The notes beneath the pieces are model-generated. The model searched no databases. It was not told where the DNA came from and was given only the letters and a program-made list of their open reading frames with translations. Below are positions 44,834-54,632 of a DNA stretch of 64,000 nt, piece by piece (positions within the stretch are counted from its first letter, which is position 1; each line of letters begins with the position of its first letter). The stretch spans positions 764,379 through 828,378 of the forward strand of contig NZ_QGDO01000003.1 in the NCBI RefSeq assembly GCF_003149185.1, read 5' to 3'. The translations under genes and the position numbers were made by a program. Origin of the DNA: Sediminitomix flava. GTDB lineage: Bacteria > Bacteroidota > Bacteroidia > Cytophagales > Flammeovirgaceae.

Positions 44834-47800
44834 TTAATTTGAAGCTTCTTGTACATTCGTAGAGTCCATAGTTTCTACGGAAGTTTGCTGTTGGAGAGTG
44901 TCAGCTTCTATTTTTTTGGTTTTCTCTTCTAACCAGTCCAAACGTTCTTGAGCTTTTACTTTTACAGTTTCATCCGTACTGTACTCAGCAATTGACTTTA
45001 AGGTTGCTTTGGCTTGGAAGAAGTTCTCCAAGTCGATATAGTTTTCAGCAATTAATAAATATGCTTTATAAAGCCATTTTGTGTAAGACTCGTATTTTCT
45101 ACGGATAGAAATTAATTCCTCAGTACTTTCTTCAAACTTTTCTTGTTCTCGGAGTGCTTGACCAATTAAGAATTGAGCCTCTGCACCATACATGTTTTCA
45201 GAAATGGTAGTTACTTTCTGCAATTGCTCGATGGCTTTTTGATGCTTATGCTGCTTAAGGTATGTTTTTCCAATATACAGTTCCGCTTCCATTGCATATC
45301 TATTTCCACCTTGTTCAATAAGTGCATTGGCGTAAGTGTCAGTAGCTACATAATCTTCAATGATAAAAGCGGTTTGCATCAATCCGCGATAAGCTAAAAG
45401 TTTATATCTTTTATTAGTTGTGATACGATTCAATTCTTTAAATGAATTGAAGGCTTTTGCATATTCGCCTAATCTTTGTTCTACCTCTGCAAGGTTTCTC
45501 AACGCTTTTTCTTTGAAGGTATTCGAGTTGATCGTCCTAAATGCACTTGCCGCATTGTTATAATCTTTCGTCAGTTTATAAGCTACTCCAAGTGTATAAT
45601 TGGCTTCATCAAGTAGGGCAGAAGTTGGATTTTTTTCAATGAATTCATTCAACTTTGAAATTGCTTGAACATAGTTTTCATTGGCGAATGGTTTTTTGGC
45701 CTGTTCAAATTCTGCTTGTACAATTGCTAAACTTTCAGGGTTCGCTTTAGAAAAAATCTCTTTATAATTCTGCAGGTCATTCACTTTCATACCTGAACCA
45801 TTGATATCTTCTAATTGACGAATAGCATTTTCAGCAAATTGACCAGAAGGTTCCTTTTCAATAAGTGCTTTAAAATTATCCGCGGCAGCTTTTAAATCAC
45901 CAGCAGCTTTGTAAGCTAATGCTCTTTTGTTGTAAGCGTAAAGGTTTAGAGGGCTTTCAGGGTATTCTTCGATAAGTGTGCTAAAATATGAAGCAGCTCT
46001 TCCAAACTCATTTCTGTCAGAATACATTATACCCAATTGATACAATGATTTATCTCGGTAAACAGAGCTTTTGTAGGAATAAATAACTACCTCAAAATTC
46101 TCTTTAGCATCTTTGAAGTGGTCTGAGAAACGATTTGCAATCCCTTTTTGATAAGCGATATAATCAATCTCTGCGGAACCGTTGGAAATAGATAAGTCAA
46201 AAGTTTCTAAGGCTTTTTCATAATCTTTTTCAGCCAAATAACAGTCGGCTAATCTGACTAAAGCATCAGCTAAAGTAGCTCTAGTCGTTCCTTTCCCATT
46301 TCTTAAAAACTGTTTGAAATAAGTCTTTGCTTGTTCGTATTCTTTAGAGTTGAAATAAGAATAAGCTGTACCATAAAGAGCATCAGTAGATTTATCAGAA
46401 CTTTTGCTAACTCTAGCGTAATTTTGAATTGCTTTAGAATACTCTTTGTTTGAAGCAAAAATTTCTCCCTTCCAGAAATAGGCTTCATTCTTCAGTTGTC
46501 TGTCATAAGGATACTCCAAAGATTTGCTCAGCATATGTAGTGCTTCAGATGTTTTACCATCATTGAAATCTTGAACAGCCTTATTAAATGCAATTTCTTG
46601 ATAAGCTTCTTTAATCTGCTGATTCTTAGTTTTGATTTTTTCAATATGCTCTAAAGCCTTGTTATAATCTCCTGTGTTAAGGTAGGCTGTTGTAGAGATA
46701 TTGTAAATATCTTGGAGGTGCTCACCTTCTTTGAAATTGCTAAAGTAATAATCGCAACTTGTGATTGCACTTTGGTAATCCTTTACATCCAAAGAAACTC
46801 TAGCCAAATAATAAGCTGCATTCTCTCGGATATTTTGATCATGCTCTAAGGTTCGAGCTTTATTAAAGGCAGCAATTGCCAATTGTTTATTTTTGATCGA
46901 GATATGAGCAATTCCTAAATAGTATGCCGCATTTTGTGCTAATTGGTCTTCACCATCTGCGGCTTTGTTTAGATTTGGAATAGCCTCAACTTCGTATCCT
47001 ATTTTAAATTGAGAGTAGCCAAGTCTAAAGTATTGCTCGCGAGTTAACTTTGAAGATGAGTCTGCGTATTTTTTAAAAGATTCAGCAGCTTTCTCATAAT
47101 CTTTTTTATGGAAATAGGCTTCGCCTAAAAGCAGGCTCTGAACACTTGTTAGCTCAGATTTATCTGTTAGAAATGTTATCGTTTTATTATATTCCTCTCT
47201 GTTGTTATAGATTTCAGGAATATGCTCATTACATTTTTCGGTATATTGTTTATCCTTTAAAGCTTTTTCGAAGTTCTTTAGAGCTTCGTCAAACTTTTTA
47301 TTTTTTAGTGCAATAAAACCAGCATAATAATATGCTTGTAATTGATATGGATTATCGCTTTTCTTAAGTTTTTCAAAAATGTTTCTAGCTTCTTTATCCT
47401 TGCCGATCACAAAAGCGGAATAGGCTTTCATATAATCAGACTCAACTTTATGTTCAGAATAAATATCTAAACGGGGTTTAGCTTTAAGATATTTGGAAGC
47501 TTGGAAATAGTCCTCTTTTCCAAAAAGATTTTTTGCTAAATAGAAGTTAGCTTCTGCTTTCTTATTGTGAAAAGGATTATTCTCTATCCATTTCAATAAT
47601 CCGGAAGAATCATCTAAGTTTTCATCATTTAGTTTGCAAACAGCTAGGTAGAAGTCTGCATTTATTTTTTTATCATTAAAAAGATCTTTTTCTATCGAAG
47701 AAAATTCTTTCTGGGCAAGAGCATATTTTTCATCTTCAAAATGAAGTACAGCTTCTTGATAAATTTGATTTTGGTTTTTATCTGATATTGATTGTTGTGC

Positions 47801-47857
47801 TAAGGCAGCGTTTGCAGAAACGGCTAGGAGACCTATCAGAAGTTTATGTTTCGCCAT
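44834..47857 (-). CDS. Giant exported TPR protein
   Basis: The 1007-residue protein has a signal peptide (MAKHKLLIGLLAVSANAALA). TPR and Sel1-like helical pairs then fill nearly the whole chain; examples are DEALKNFEKALKDKQY, EYEQAKTYFKQFLRNGKGTT and FGRAASYFSTLIEEYPES. The last 40 residues are charged and low-complexity. It has YbgF/BamD-like periodicity and is probably a periplasmic scaffold. It is the first gene of a minus-strand run continuing into the barrel, HU/SPOR and ExbB/ExbD/TonB-like genes. Confidence 0.85.
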   Translation of the reverse strand: MAKHKLLIGLLAVSANAALAQQSISDKNQNQIYQEAVLHFEDEKYALAQKEFSSIEKDLFNDKKINADFYLAVCKLNDENLDDSSGLLKWIENNPFHNKKAEANFYLAKNLFGKEDYFQASKYLKAKPRLDIYSEHKVESDYMKAYSAFVIGKDKEARNIFEKLKKSDNPYQLQAYYYAGFIALKNKKFDEALKNFEKALKDKQYTEKCNEHIPEIYNNREEYNKTITFLTDKSELTSVQSLLLGEAYFHKKDYEKAAESFKKYADSSSKLTREQYFRLGYSQFKIGYEVEAIPNLNKAADGEDQLAQNAAYYLGIAHISIKNKQLAIAAFNKARTLEHDQNIRENAAYYLARVSLDVKDYQSAITSCDYYFSNFKEGEHLQDIYNISTTAYLNTGDYNKALEHIEKIKTKNQQIKEAYQEIAFNKAVQDFNDGKTSEALHMLSKSLEYPYDRQLKNEAYFWKGEIFASNKEYSKAIQNYARVSKSSDKSTDALYGTAYSYFNSKEYEQAKTYFKQFLRNGKGTTRATLADALVRLADCYLAEKDYEKALETFDLSISNGSAEIDYIAYQKGIANRFSDHFKDAKENFEVVIYSYKSSVYRDKSLYQLGIMYSDRNEFGRAASYFSTLIEEYPESPLNLYAYNKRALAYKAAGDLKAAADNFKALIEKEPSGQFAENAIRQLEDINGSGMKVNDLQNYKEIFSKANPESLAIVQAEFEQAKKPFANENYVQAISKLNEFIEKNPTSALLDEANYTLGVAYKLTKDYNNAASAFRTINSNTFKEKALRNLAEVEQRLGEYAKAFNSFKELNRITTNKRYKLLAYRGLMQTAFIIEDYVATDTYANALIEQGGNRYAMEAELYIGKTYLKQHKHQKAIEQLQKVTTISENMYGAEAQFLIGQALREQEKFEESTEELISIRRKYESYTKWLYKAYLLIAENYIDLENFFQAKATLKSIAEYSTDETVKVKAQERLDWLEEKTKKIEADTLQQQTSVETMDSTNVQEASN

Positions 47858-48050
47858 AGTTTTTCGGAAGTAAAAATGTATTTATTCAAATCTCACCTTG
47901 AATAATGGCATAAAGATGACACTTTAAATTACAAGCTAGGTGAAAAGGAATCGTTATTTAACAATTCTTATCTAATGAAATAATTTGGTTCAGATTGTCA
48001 CTTGAAATTGCTAGATCAAGTATGCAAATAGCGTTTTCAATAACTAGACC

Positions 48051-48086
48051 AAAAAAAAGAGCTTACTTTTCTATGAGTAAGCTCTT
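48051..48086 (-). terminator. Terminator after the ABC-F gene
   Basis: AAGAGCTTACT (48057-48067) pairs with AGTAAGCTCTT (48076-48086); on the minus strand it is followed by a run of eight T residues. Confidence 0.88.
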
Positions 48087-48107
48087 TATAATATTTTGTG
48101 ATTTTTT

Positions 48108-49745
48108 TTAAGCTTTTCGCTCAATTTCCTTTAGGTTATCCATTTTCTTCATTTCAAGGAATGAATAGATATCTCCTAAATGTTCTTTCACTTTTTGATT
48201 TCCAAATTCATAAACCTTATCAACCAATCCATCTAAGAAATCACGATCGTGAGATACAAGGATGATCGTTCCATCGAAGTCTTTTAGAGCTTGTTTTAAG
48301 ATATCCTTGGTTTTCATATCCAAGTGGTTGGTAGGCTCATCAAGAATCAACAAGTTCACAGGCTCTAGCAAGAGTTTAATCATTGCTAAACGTGTTTTCT
48401 CTCCTCCAGAAAGGACTTTTACTTTCTTAGTAGATGCCTCGCCTCCAAACATAAATGCACCAAGAATATCCTTGATACTTGTACGGATATCCCCAACGGC
48501 TACATCATCAATTGTTTGGAATACGGTAAGGCTCTCATCCAATAAAGAAGCTTGGTTTTGGGCAAAATATCCAATCTGAACATTGTGTCCTGTGTTCAAC
48601 TCACCTTCAAAGTCTATCTCACTCATGATGGCTTTCACAAGCGTAGATTTACCTTCTCCATTTCGACCGACAAAAGCTACTTTTTCACCTCTTTTGATCG
48701 CGAAGTGAGCATCTTTGAAGACTAAGTGATCTCCATAGCTTTTGGTTACTTCATTTACTACCACAGGGTAATCACCGGAACGAGGAGCAGGAGGGAACTT
48801 CAAGTTCAATGCTGAAGTATCTTCTTCATCTACTTCTACGAGTTGCAGTTTTTCTAACATTTTTACACGAGACTGCACTTGAAGGGTTTTCGAGTAGGTT
48901 CCTTTGAAACGCTCGATAAACTCTTTCGTCTCTGCAATCATTTTTTGCTGTTCTTCGTATTGCTTCTTTTGTTGTTCTCTACGTTCTTGACGCAATACCA
49001 AGTAATCAGAATACTTTGCTTTGTAATCGTAGATACGTCCCATCGTAACTTCAATGGTACGTGTTGTGATGTTATCTACAAAAGCTCTATCGTGTGAGAT
49101 GACCACAACTGCTTTTCCACTATTGATCAAGAAATCTTCGAGCCATTGGATTGATTCAATATCAATGTGGTTGGTTGGCTCATCCAATAGAATAAGGTCA
49201 GGGTCTTGAAGAAGAATCTTTGCCAACTCGATACGCATACGCCATCCACCACTAAATTCTGAGGTAGCTCTGGTGAAGTCTGTACGTTCGAAACCCAATC
49301 CTATCAATACTTTTTCAACTTCTGCATCGTAGTTGATCTCTTCAATGGAATAGAACTTTTCACTAAGTGTAGAAACCTTTTCAATCAATTTCATATACTC
49401 ATCCGATTCGTAATCGGTACGAGTTTCTAATTCTTTATTGATCGAATTGATCTCTTCTTCCATTTTATGGATGTGTGCAAAGGCTTGAGAAGTCTCCTCG
49501 AAAACGGTACGATTATCTTCTGTAAGCAAGTGCTGAGGTAAGTATGCAATCACTTTATCTTTCGGACAACTTATTCGTCCTGATGAAGGCGATTGAACTC
49601 CTGCCATAATCTTCATCAATGTTGATTTACCTGCTCCATTTTTTCCCATAAGAGCAATACGGTCTTTTTCATTGATGACAAATGAAATATTCTCAAATAG
49701 TGTATTCCCACTAAAGCTAACGCCTAATCCTTCTACTGAAATCAT
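48108..49745 (-). CDS. ABC-F family ATPase (ribosome-associated translation factor)
   Basis: The 545-residue protein has two ABC domains in one chain and no membrane segments. Walker A loops are GKNGAGKST (34-42) and GRNGEGKST (360-368). Signatures are SGGWRMRIELAKILL and LSGGEKTRLAMIKLLL, with Walker B/D-loops LLDEPTNHID and LILDEPTNHLD. The charged linker between domains (RREQQKKQYEEQQKM) is the P-site tRNA-interaction motif region. It probably clears or regulates stalled ribosomes. The exact subgroup (EttA, Uup, YheS or resistance type) cannot be settled by eye; the C-terminal extension is short. Confidence 0.92.
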   Translation of the reverse strand: MISVEGLGVSFSGNTLFENISFVINEKDRIALMGKNGAGKSTLMKIMAGVQSPSSGRISCPKDKVIAYLPQHLLTEDNRTVFEETSQAFAHIHKMEEEINSINKELETRTDYESDEYMKLIEKVSTLSEKFYSIEEINYDAEVEKVLIGLGFERTDFTRATSEFSGGWRMRIELAKILLQDPDLILLDEPTNHIDIESIQWLEDFLINSGKAVVVISHDRAFVDNITTRTIEVTMGRIYDYKAKYSDYLVLRQERREQQKKQYEEQQKMIAETKEFIERFKGTYSKTLQVQSRVKMLEKLQLVEVDEEDTSALNLKFPPAPRSGDYPVVVNEVTKSYGDHLVFKDAHFAIKRGEKVAFVGRNGEGKSTLVKAIMSEIDFEGELNTGHNVQIGYFAQNQASLLDESLTVFQTIDDVAVGDIRTSIKDILGAFMFGGEASTKKVKVLSGGEKTRLAMIKLLLEPVNLLILDEPTNHLDMKTKDILKQALKDFDGTIILVSHDRDFLDGLVDKVYEFGNQKVKEHLGDIYSFLEMKKMDNLKEIERKA

Positions 49746-50181
49746 GCTTCTTTCTACTGATAAACTACAAAAGTAAGGATCTCTTTTGGAAGTTCATGAA
49801 CATCGAAAGGAAAATCAACTTTCAGAATATGAATGAATATCATTTGTACATATCATATTATTATATTTAACAGAATGCGAAACGATATAAATATTTGCTA
49901 ACAACTTCCAATCATATTAGAACTAGAAAAATCTATTAATGTGTTCTAACGATAAAATACTTCATTTTATCATGATAAAATATAATCAAACAGAGTAGGG
50001 GTTTGTAATAATTGAAACTACTTAAGAATAGAAACTGATAATAGACACATATAAAGAAATGGATCAGATTAGGGAAAAATATAATTACGTTTTAATATAT
50101 TTTTTTGACAGAATAACGGCTTATCTGACAGTTTGCATTTTTATTCTATTCTGTAGGAGCTGTATTAAATACTTTTGTGCT
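49746..50181 (+). promoter_or_regulatory. Regulatory gap with a perfect 18-base palindrome (49964-49981)
   Basis: ATTTTATCATGATAAAAT at 49964-49981 is a perfect palindrome, and a further half-site GATAAAAT lies at 49951-49958. The region is otherwise very A+T-rich and has no convincing gene. It precedes the START/SDR/epimerase/two-component operon, so it is a likely repressor or activator site. In-frame codons from 50059 to 50181 precede the chosen START-protein start and look untranslated. Confidence 0.5.
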
Positions 50182-50901
50182 ATGATATTGACACCATTAC
50201 AACAAAAGCCTATTCATGATACTCTCAAAATTTTCTTACTTACCGTTTTCTTGAGTCTGATATTTTACCCGAACACTGTGTCTGCTCAGAAAACCCTTGA
50301 AAAGACAAATTGGGAAGTCGCAAAAGTTAAAGAAGGAATTCAGATTGAATACCGTTGGCTCACATTAGAGGATGGATTCAAGACAAGAGAGTTGAAAGTG
50401 AGTTTAGAAACACAAGCTAGCATCGTTGAACTTATATATTGTCTGAGTGATGTTACTGAGCTTAGAAATTGGAAAATAGGTTCAAAAGAAACTGATGTAT
50501 TAGCCTCAGATCATGAAAAATGGATTTTGTATAGCGTTTATAATATTCCGTTTCCCTTTAATCAGCAAGATCTAATAACATCCTATACAATTGAAGAGAA
50601 GTCAAATACTTTTACAAGGATAGAGGGTAATGCTAGTCCAAAATATTTGGCTGAGAAGAAAGGAATTATTCGACAACAAAAATATCATGAAGTATGGCAA
50701 TTGAAAGAAGAATCATTGGCTAAAACTTCTGTAGTTTTTACTTCTATAGCTCCAACAGATCCTTTATTGCCTCGCTTTATTCAAGACCGATTTATTCAAC
50801 CGATTTTAATTTCATCTTTTTCAAAACTACGTGAAAGAGCCGAATTAAAGTACAAAGAGGATAAAGTGCTGGAAAGTATCTATGCGGAATTAATCGACTA
50901 A
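50182..50901 (+). CDS. Exported START/SRPBCC-domain lipid-binding protein
   Basis: I choose the ATG at 50182 because it yields a clean signal peptide (ending TVSAQ); an ATG at 50059 would add 41 residues of odd composition. The 239-residue protein matches the START fold: WEVAKVKEGIQIEYRW at the start, LRNWKIGSKETDV, YNIPFPFNQQDLI and the C-terminal long helix ILISSFSKLRERAELKYKE. START proteins hold a hydrophobic ligand such as a sterol, phospholipid or polyketide. It is the first gene of a five-gene operon, 17 bases before the SDR gene. Confidence 0.8.
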   Translation: MILTPLQQKPIHDTLKIFLLTVFLSLIFYPNTVSAQKTLEKTNWEVAKVKEGIQIEYRWLTLEDGFKTRELKVSLETQASIVELIYCLSDVTELRNWKIGSKETDVLASDHEKWILYSVYNIPFPFNQQDLITSYTIEEKSNTFTRIEGNASPKYLAEKKGIIRQQKYHEVWQLKEESLAKTSVVFTSIAPTDPLLPRFIQDRFIQPILISSFSKLRERAELKYKEDKVLESIYAELID

Positions 50902-50918
50902 CAAATAATCTATAAATC

Positions 50919-51743
50919 ATGAAACAGATATACCACCAAACTTACACTGTCATTACTGGAGCAAGTCAAGGATTAGGGAAGGCTTTAGCTTACAAGTGTG
51001 CACAATACCATCGGAATTTGATACTTATTTCACTACCAAATGAAGGAATTGAAAGTCTAGGCAAAGCGATTAAATCAACCCATAAAGTGAATGTCAAAAC
51101 GTATGAATTAGATTTAGTGAAAGAAGAGTTACTGAATGAGTTGATCAGGTCGATAAGTGAAAGTTATAAGGTTGATATGCTCATTAATAATGCTGGGGTT
51201 GGAGGAACAAAGCGATTTTCTGATGCAACAGAAAAGTATATCGATAATATAATTTCAATAAACATTCGTGCCTTAGTTATCTTAACAAGAGGATTTTTAC
51301 CACTCTTGGAGCAAAATCAGAAGGCTTATATTTTGAATATTTCGAGTTTAGCTTCTTTTGGGGCGATGCCCTTCAAAACAATTTACCCTGCCTCAAAAGC
51401 TTTTGTGCGGTCTTTTTCTGTGGGTCTGGCTACCGAATTGGAAGATAAAAATATTCAAGTAAGTGTAGCATATCCTGGAGGAATGCCTACAAACAAAGAA
51501 GTAACAGATCGAATAAATACTCATAATGATTTTGTGAAATCAACGATACTTAGTGCGGAAGAGGTTGCAGAGATTTGTATGCGAGAAGTCTTTGAAGGAA
51601 AAACAGAAATAATACCTGGAGCAATGAGTAAATTGAGTCGATTATTTTTTATGTTTTGTCCATCTTTTCTTAGACTTAAAATGTTTAAGAAAAACGTTTT
51701 AAGAGAAATTCAACAACAAGAAATTTCTAATTATGCTTCATAA
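50919..51743 (+). CDS. Classical short-chain dehydrogenase/reductase
   Basis: The 274-residue protein has the NAD(P) site TGASQGLGKAL (14-24), NNAGVG (90-95), Ser142/143 and catalytic Tyr156-xxx-Lys160 (YPASK). The C-terminal region is basic and hydrophobic (LSRLFFMFCPSFLRLKMFKK), suggesting membrane association as in the DltE/3-ketosphinganine-reductase-like group. The last 11 bases overlap the next gene, so translation is coupled. The substrate is unknown; with the START and 3beta-HSD-like neighbours, a lipid or isoprenoid alcohol/ketone is plausible. Confidence 0.88.
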   Translation: MKQIYHQTYTVITGASQGLGKALAYKCAQYHRNLILISLPNEGIESLGKAIKSTHKVNVKTYELDLVKEELLNELIRSISESYKVDMLINNAGVGGTKRFSDATEKYIDNIISINIRALVILTRGFLPLLEQNQKAYILNISSLASFGAMPFKTIYPASKAFVRSFSVGLATELEDKNIQVSVAYPGGMPTNKEVTDRINTHNDFVKSTILSAEEVAEICMREVFEGKTEIIPGAMSKLSRLFFMFCPSFLRLKMFKKNVLREIQQQEISNYAS

Positions 51744-52734
51744 AAAACAAAGAGTTTTAGTGACTGGTGCCAATGGATTTCTTGGTGCTAACATTATTCA
51801 ACAGTTACAAGATATGGAGCAATATCAAGCTGTTGCTATGGTTCGAAAAGGCTGTAATATGTTGGCTTTAGATGGACTGGCTTTTGAAATTTATGAAGGA
51901 GAAATTACCAGTTTAAAAGATTTAGAAAGCATCATCTCTACCTGTGATTTCGTGATTCATGTAGCAGCTCTTACAAAGCCAAATGAAAATGATTTCTCAG
52001 TATATCAAAAAATAAATGTTGAGACGACTTCTAACATTATAAATTTATGTCTGAAATATAAAGTCAAGAGGCTAGTTTTTGTAAGTACTGCAAACTGTTT
52101 TACAAATGGAAGTTTAGATCAACCCGGTGATGAAGCCAAAGGGTTTATGAGTTGGCTCAAAAGTTCAAACTATGCTTATAGTAAACACCTTGCCCAAGAG
52201 AATGTATTAAATGCTGTAAGAGATGACAACTTGGATGCAACGATAGTAGCACCAACATTTATGATTGGAGAAAGAGATGCAGGTCCTTCTAGCGGTGTAT
52301 TATTATTGTATGGTTTAAAAAAGTCAATCGTATTTTATCCTCCTGGAGGTAAAAGTTTTGTTTCAGTAACTGAAGTTGCAAAATCTTCCATAAAAGCACT
52401 GAAAGTAGGTAAAGCAGGAGAAAGCTATCTTCTTTCTGGAAAAAATTTAACTTATCACTCTTTCTTCAAGGAAATAGGGGCGTTATCAGGGGAAAAGAAG
52501 CTAATGATACCTATTCCTAGATTTCTCTTTGTTTTTCTGATGCTAATGGCAAATGCTTTTGAAGCTCTCACGAATAAAAGAACCGTTTTTAACTCATCTA
52601 ATATCAAGTTACTTTTTCTTGATAACTATTTCTCAAATGAGAAAGCAAAGAAAGCTTTAGGAATGAAGGATACAGACTTGAGTGTTAGTCTAAAAGAAGG
52701 AATCAGTTGGTATAAGAGAAATTCATATGTATGA
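51733..52734 (+). CDS. NAD-dependent epimerase/dehydratase, 3beta-HSD/DFR-like extended SDR
   Basis: The 333-residue protein has TGANGFLGANII (11-22), VSTANCF with the active-site Ser/Thr, and Tyr147-xxx-Lys151 (YAYSK). The C-terminal half carries a hydrophobic helix (RFLFVFLMLMANAFEAL) like membrane-associated 3beta-hydroxysteroid dehydrogenase relatives. It overlaps the SDR gene by 11 bases and the kinase gene by 4 (ATGA). It probably oxidises or reduces a hydroxyl on a lipid-type substrate. Confidence 0.85.
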   Translation: MLHKKQRVLVTGANGFLGANIIQQLQDMEQYQAVAMVRKGCNMLALDGLAFEIYEGEITSLKDLESIISTCDFVIHVAALTKPNENDFSVYQKINVETTSNIINLCLKYKVKRLVFVSTANCFTNGSLDQPGDEAKGFMSWLKSSNYAYSKHLAQENVLNAVRDDNLDATIVAPTFMIGERDAGPSSGVLLLYGLKKSIVFYPPGGKSFVSVTEVAKSSIKALKVGKAGESYLLSGKNLTYHSFFKEIGALSGEKKLMIPIPRFLFVFLMLMANAFEALTNKRTVFNSSNIKLLFLDNYFSNEKAKKALGMKDTDLSVSLKEGISWYKRNSYV

Positions 52735-53771
52735 TATTTAAAAGTCCTTTTCTTGTACGGCTAGTCGTTGTTTTCCTCCTTCATCTAATTGTTAAAGGCT
52801 TTGATGAGACTTTTGAAATTGGAACAGAATTAACCCTGAGGGGTATTTTGTATTCCACCTATGCCATTTCTTATTGGATGGTTGTGTGGTATGTAGTTGA
52901 GTTTTTAAATCGCCAATTCAAAATTAAAAATCTTACCTCTAAGGCTTTCATGAATTGGGGTATGGCCTTATTTTTTGGGGCTATCTATGACCGCATTTAT
53001 TATTATGCAGATACCTATTTTTATCAAAATCATGAAACATGGTCAGGAATGGAGCACTTTAATCCAATTCTAACTATAGCTCTATCTATTTTTTACATGT
53101 TGGTTTACGGGATTAGTGAGGTAATTCATAAAGATAATTTGTTGAGAGAAGAACAGCTCAGAGTAAAAGAACTTGAAAAGCAAAATATTGAAAATCAGTT
53201 TTTAGCCTTAAAAAGACAAATCGAACCACATTTCTTATTCAATAGTTTAAGCGTTTTATCAGGTTTAGTTTATACAGATCAAGATTTAGCTTCGGAATTT
53301 ATTGTCAAGTTATCTAAGATTCTACGTTATATCATCGAACAGAATGAAAAGACCTTAGTCTTACTTGAAGATGAAATACAGGTTGTAAATGATTATTTCT
53401 TTTTGTTAGAAACAAGATTTAAAAAGTCCATTGAATTGGATATCCAGTTACAGCAAAATACGCTAATGAAGTTCTATGTTTCTCCAACTGCAATTCAAGG
53501 TCTAATTGAAAATGCAGTTAAACATAATCGAATGAGTGAAACAAATCCCCTTAGAGTAGTAGTACTAGAGAATACTGAAAATATAATCGTACGTAACAAA
53601 CTTAATCGAAAGGACTACCAAATTAATTCTACAAAAGAAGGTCTAAAAAACTTGAAGCAGAAGTATCATCTTTTGGCAAAACGAGAAGTTCAAGTGATTG
53701 AAGAAGAGAATATGTTTACAGTCAAAATCCCTTTACTATCAAAGCAAGTTTATGAACGTTTTAATCATTGA
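52731..53771 (+). CDS. LytS-type sensor histidine kinase (His_kinase PF06580)
   Basis: The 346-residue protein has about four membrane helices in residues 1-130, a short coiled coil, then LKRQIEPHFLFNSLSVLSGL, in which His167 is the expected phosphoacceptor. The HATPase N-box is GLIENAVKHNR. The start codon overlaps the upstream stop (ATGA) and the end overlaps the LytTR gene by 20 bases. The N-terminal membrane domain has no large periplasmic loop, suggesting that it senses something in the bilayer. Confidence 0.9.
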   Translation: MIFKSPFLVRLVVVFLLHLIVKGFDETFEIGTELTLRGILYSTYAISYWMVVWYVVEFLNRQFKIKNLTSKAFMNWGMALFFGAIYDRIYYYADTYFYQNHETWSGMEHFNPILTIALSIFYMLVYGISEVIHKDNLLREEQLRVKELEKQNIENQFLALKRQIEPHFLFNSLSVLSGLVYTDQDLASEFIVKLSKILRYIIEQNEKTLVLLEDEIQVVNDYFFLLETRFKKSIELDIQLQQNTLMKFYVSPTAIQGLIENAVKHNRMSETNPLRVVVLENTENIIVRNKLNRKDYQINSTKEGLKNLKQKYHLLAKREVQVIEEENMFTVKIPLLSKQVYERFNH

Positions 53772-54507
53772 AGATGAGTTTCATACTTCTGAAAGGTTAA
53801 GTCATCTGATACAATCTTACGATTCCTCCATTCAAATTTTGCAAAAGCTTTCTTCTGTTTCTGAAAGTATAAAGTGGCTGAGTTCGCATAAATCTCCTGA
53901 TCTCATCTTTCAAGATATCGAACTCAGCGATGGAAATTGTTTTGATATTTACCAATCTGTAGAAGTAAAAGTACCAATTGTATTTACAACTGCTTTTAGC
54001 GAATACGCTCTTAAAGCTTTTCAGCTTAATAGTATTGATTATATCGTAAAGCCTTACGATGCTACTGATATAAAAAGAGTTTTGGATAAATATTCATCTA
54101 TGAAAGCAGCTTTTGCACCACTCGATCAGGGTATGCTAAAAGATATGCTGATGGAGAAAACTCCGACTGTAAAAAATAGGTTCTTAGTGAGAATTGGAGA
54201 TCAGTATAAAACTGTAGCTGTAGAAGAAATTAGTTTTATTCGATATGAAGAGGGAGTGAATTTTATTTATCTATTCAACAATGAGAAATACCCAATAGAT
54301 AATTCATTAACCGAACTGGAGAGTCAGTTAAATCAGTCTTTGTTTTTTAGAATTAATCGGAAATATATCATCAATATAAATGCTATTAAGAAAATTGATA
54401 ACTGGTTCAATAGCCGTATTAAATTAGAATTAGCACCCAATCCAAATGATGATATCATAATCAGTCGAGAAAGAATGAAAAACTTTAAAAAGTGGCTTGA
54501 TACCTAA
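53752..54507 (+). CDS. LytTR-family response regulator
   Basis: I use the Met of MNVLIIEDEFH; an upstream in-frame Met at 53698 lies inside the kinase gene. The 251-residue protein has a receiver domain with Glu7-Asp8-Glu9, phosphoacceptor Asp55 (SPDLIFQDIEL) and the conserved Lys in YIVKPYDA, followed by a LytTR DNA-binding domain (about 150-251, FIRYEEGVNFIYLF ... FFRINRKYIININAI). It pairs with the kinase immediately before it and probably autoregulates this operon. Confidence 0.92.
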   Translation: MNVLIIEDEFHTSERLSHLIQSYDSSIQILQKLSSVSESIKWLSSHKSPDLIFQDIELSDGNCFDIYQSVEVKVPIVFTTAFSEYALKAFQLNSIDYIVKPYDATDIKRVLDKYSSMKAAFAPLDQGMLKDMLMEKTPTVKNRFLVRIGDQYKTVAVEEISFIRYEEGVNFIYLFNNEKYPIDNSLTELESQLNQSLFFRINRKYIININAIKKIDNWFNSRIKLELAPNPNDDIIISRERMKNFKKWLDT

Positions 54508-54632
54508 TTGATGATTAGTATTTATTTAGCAGACTACACTCCATATCTTTTATTTTTTTTGGATATTGAACTTTCACACTTGTCTAAGAATCATTTGAAG
54601 ACTTTTTGTGTGTTGGTAAAAAGAGTGGGAGT

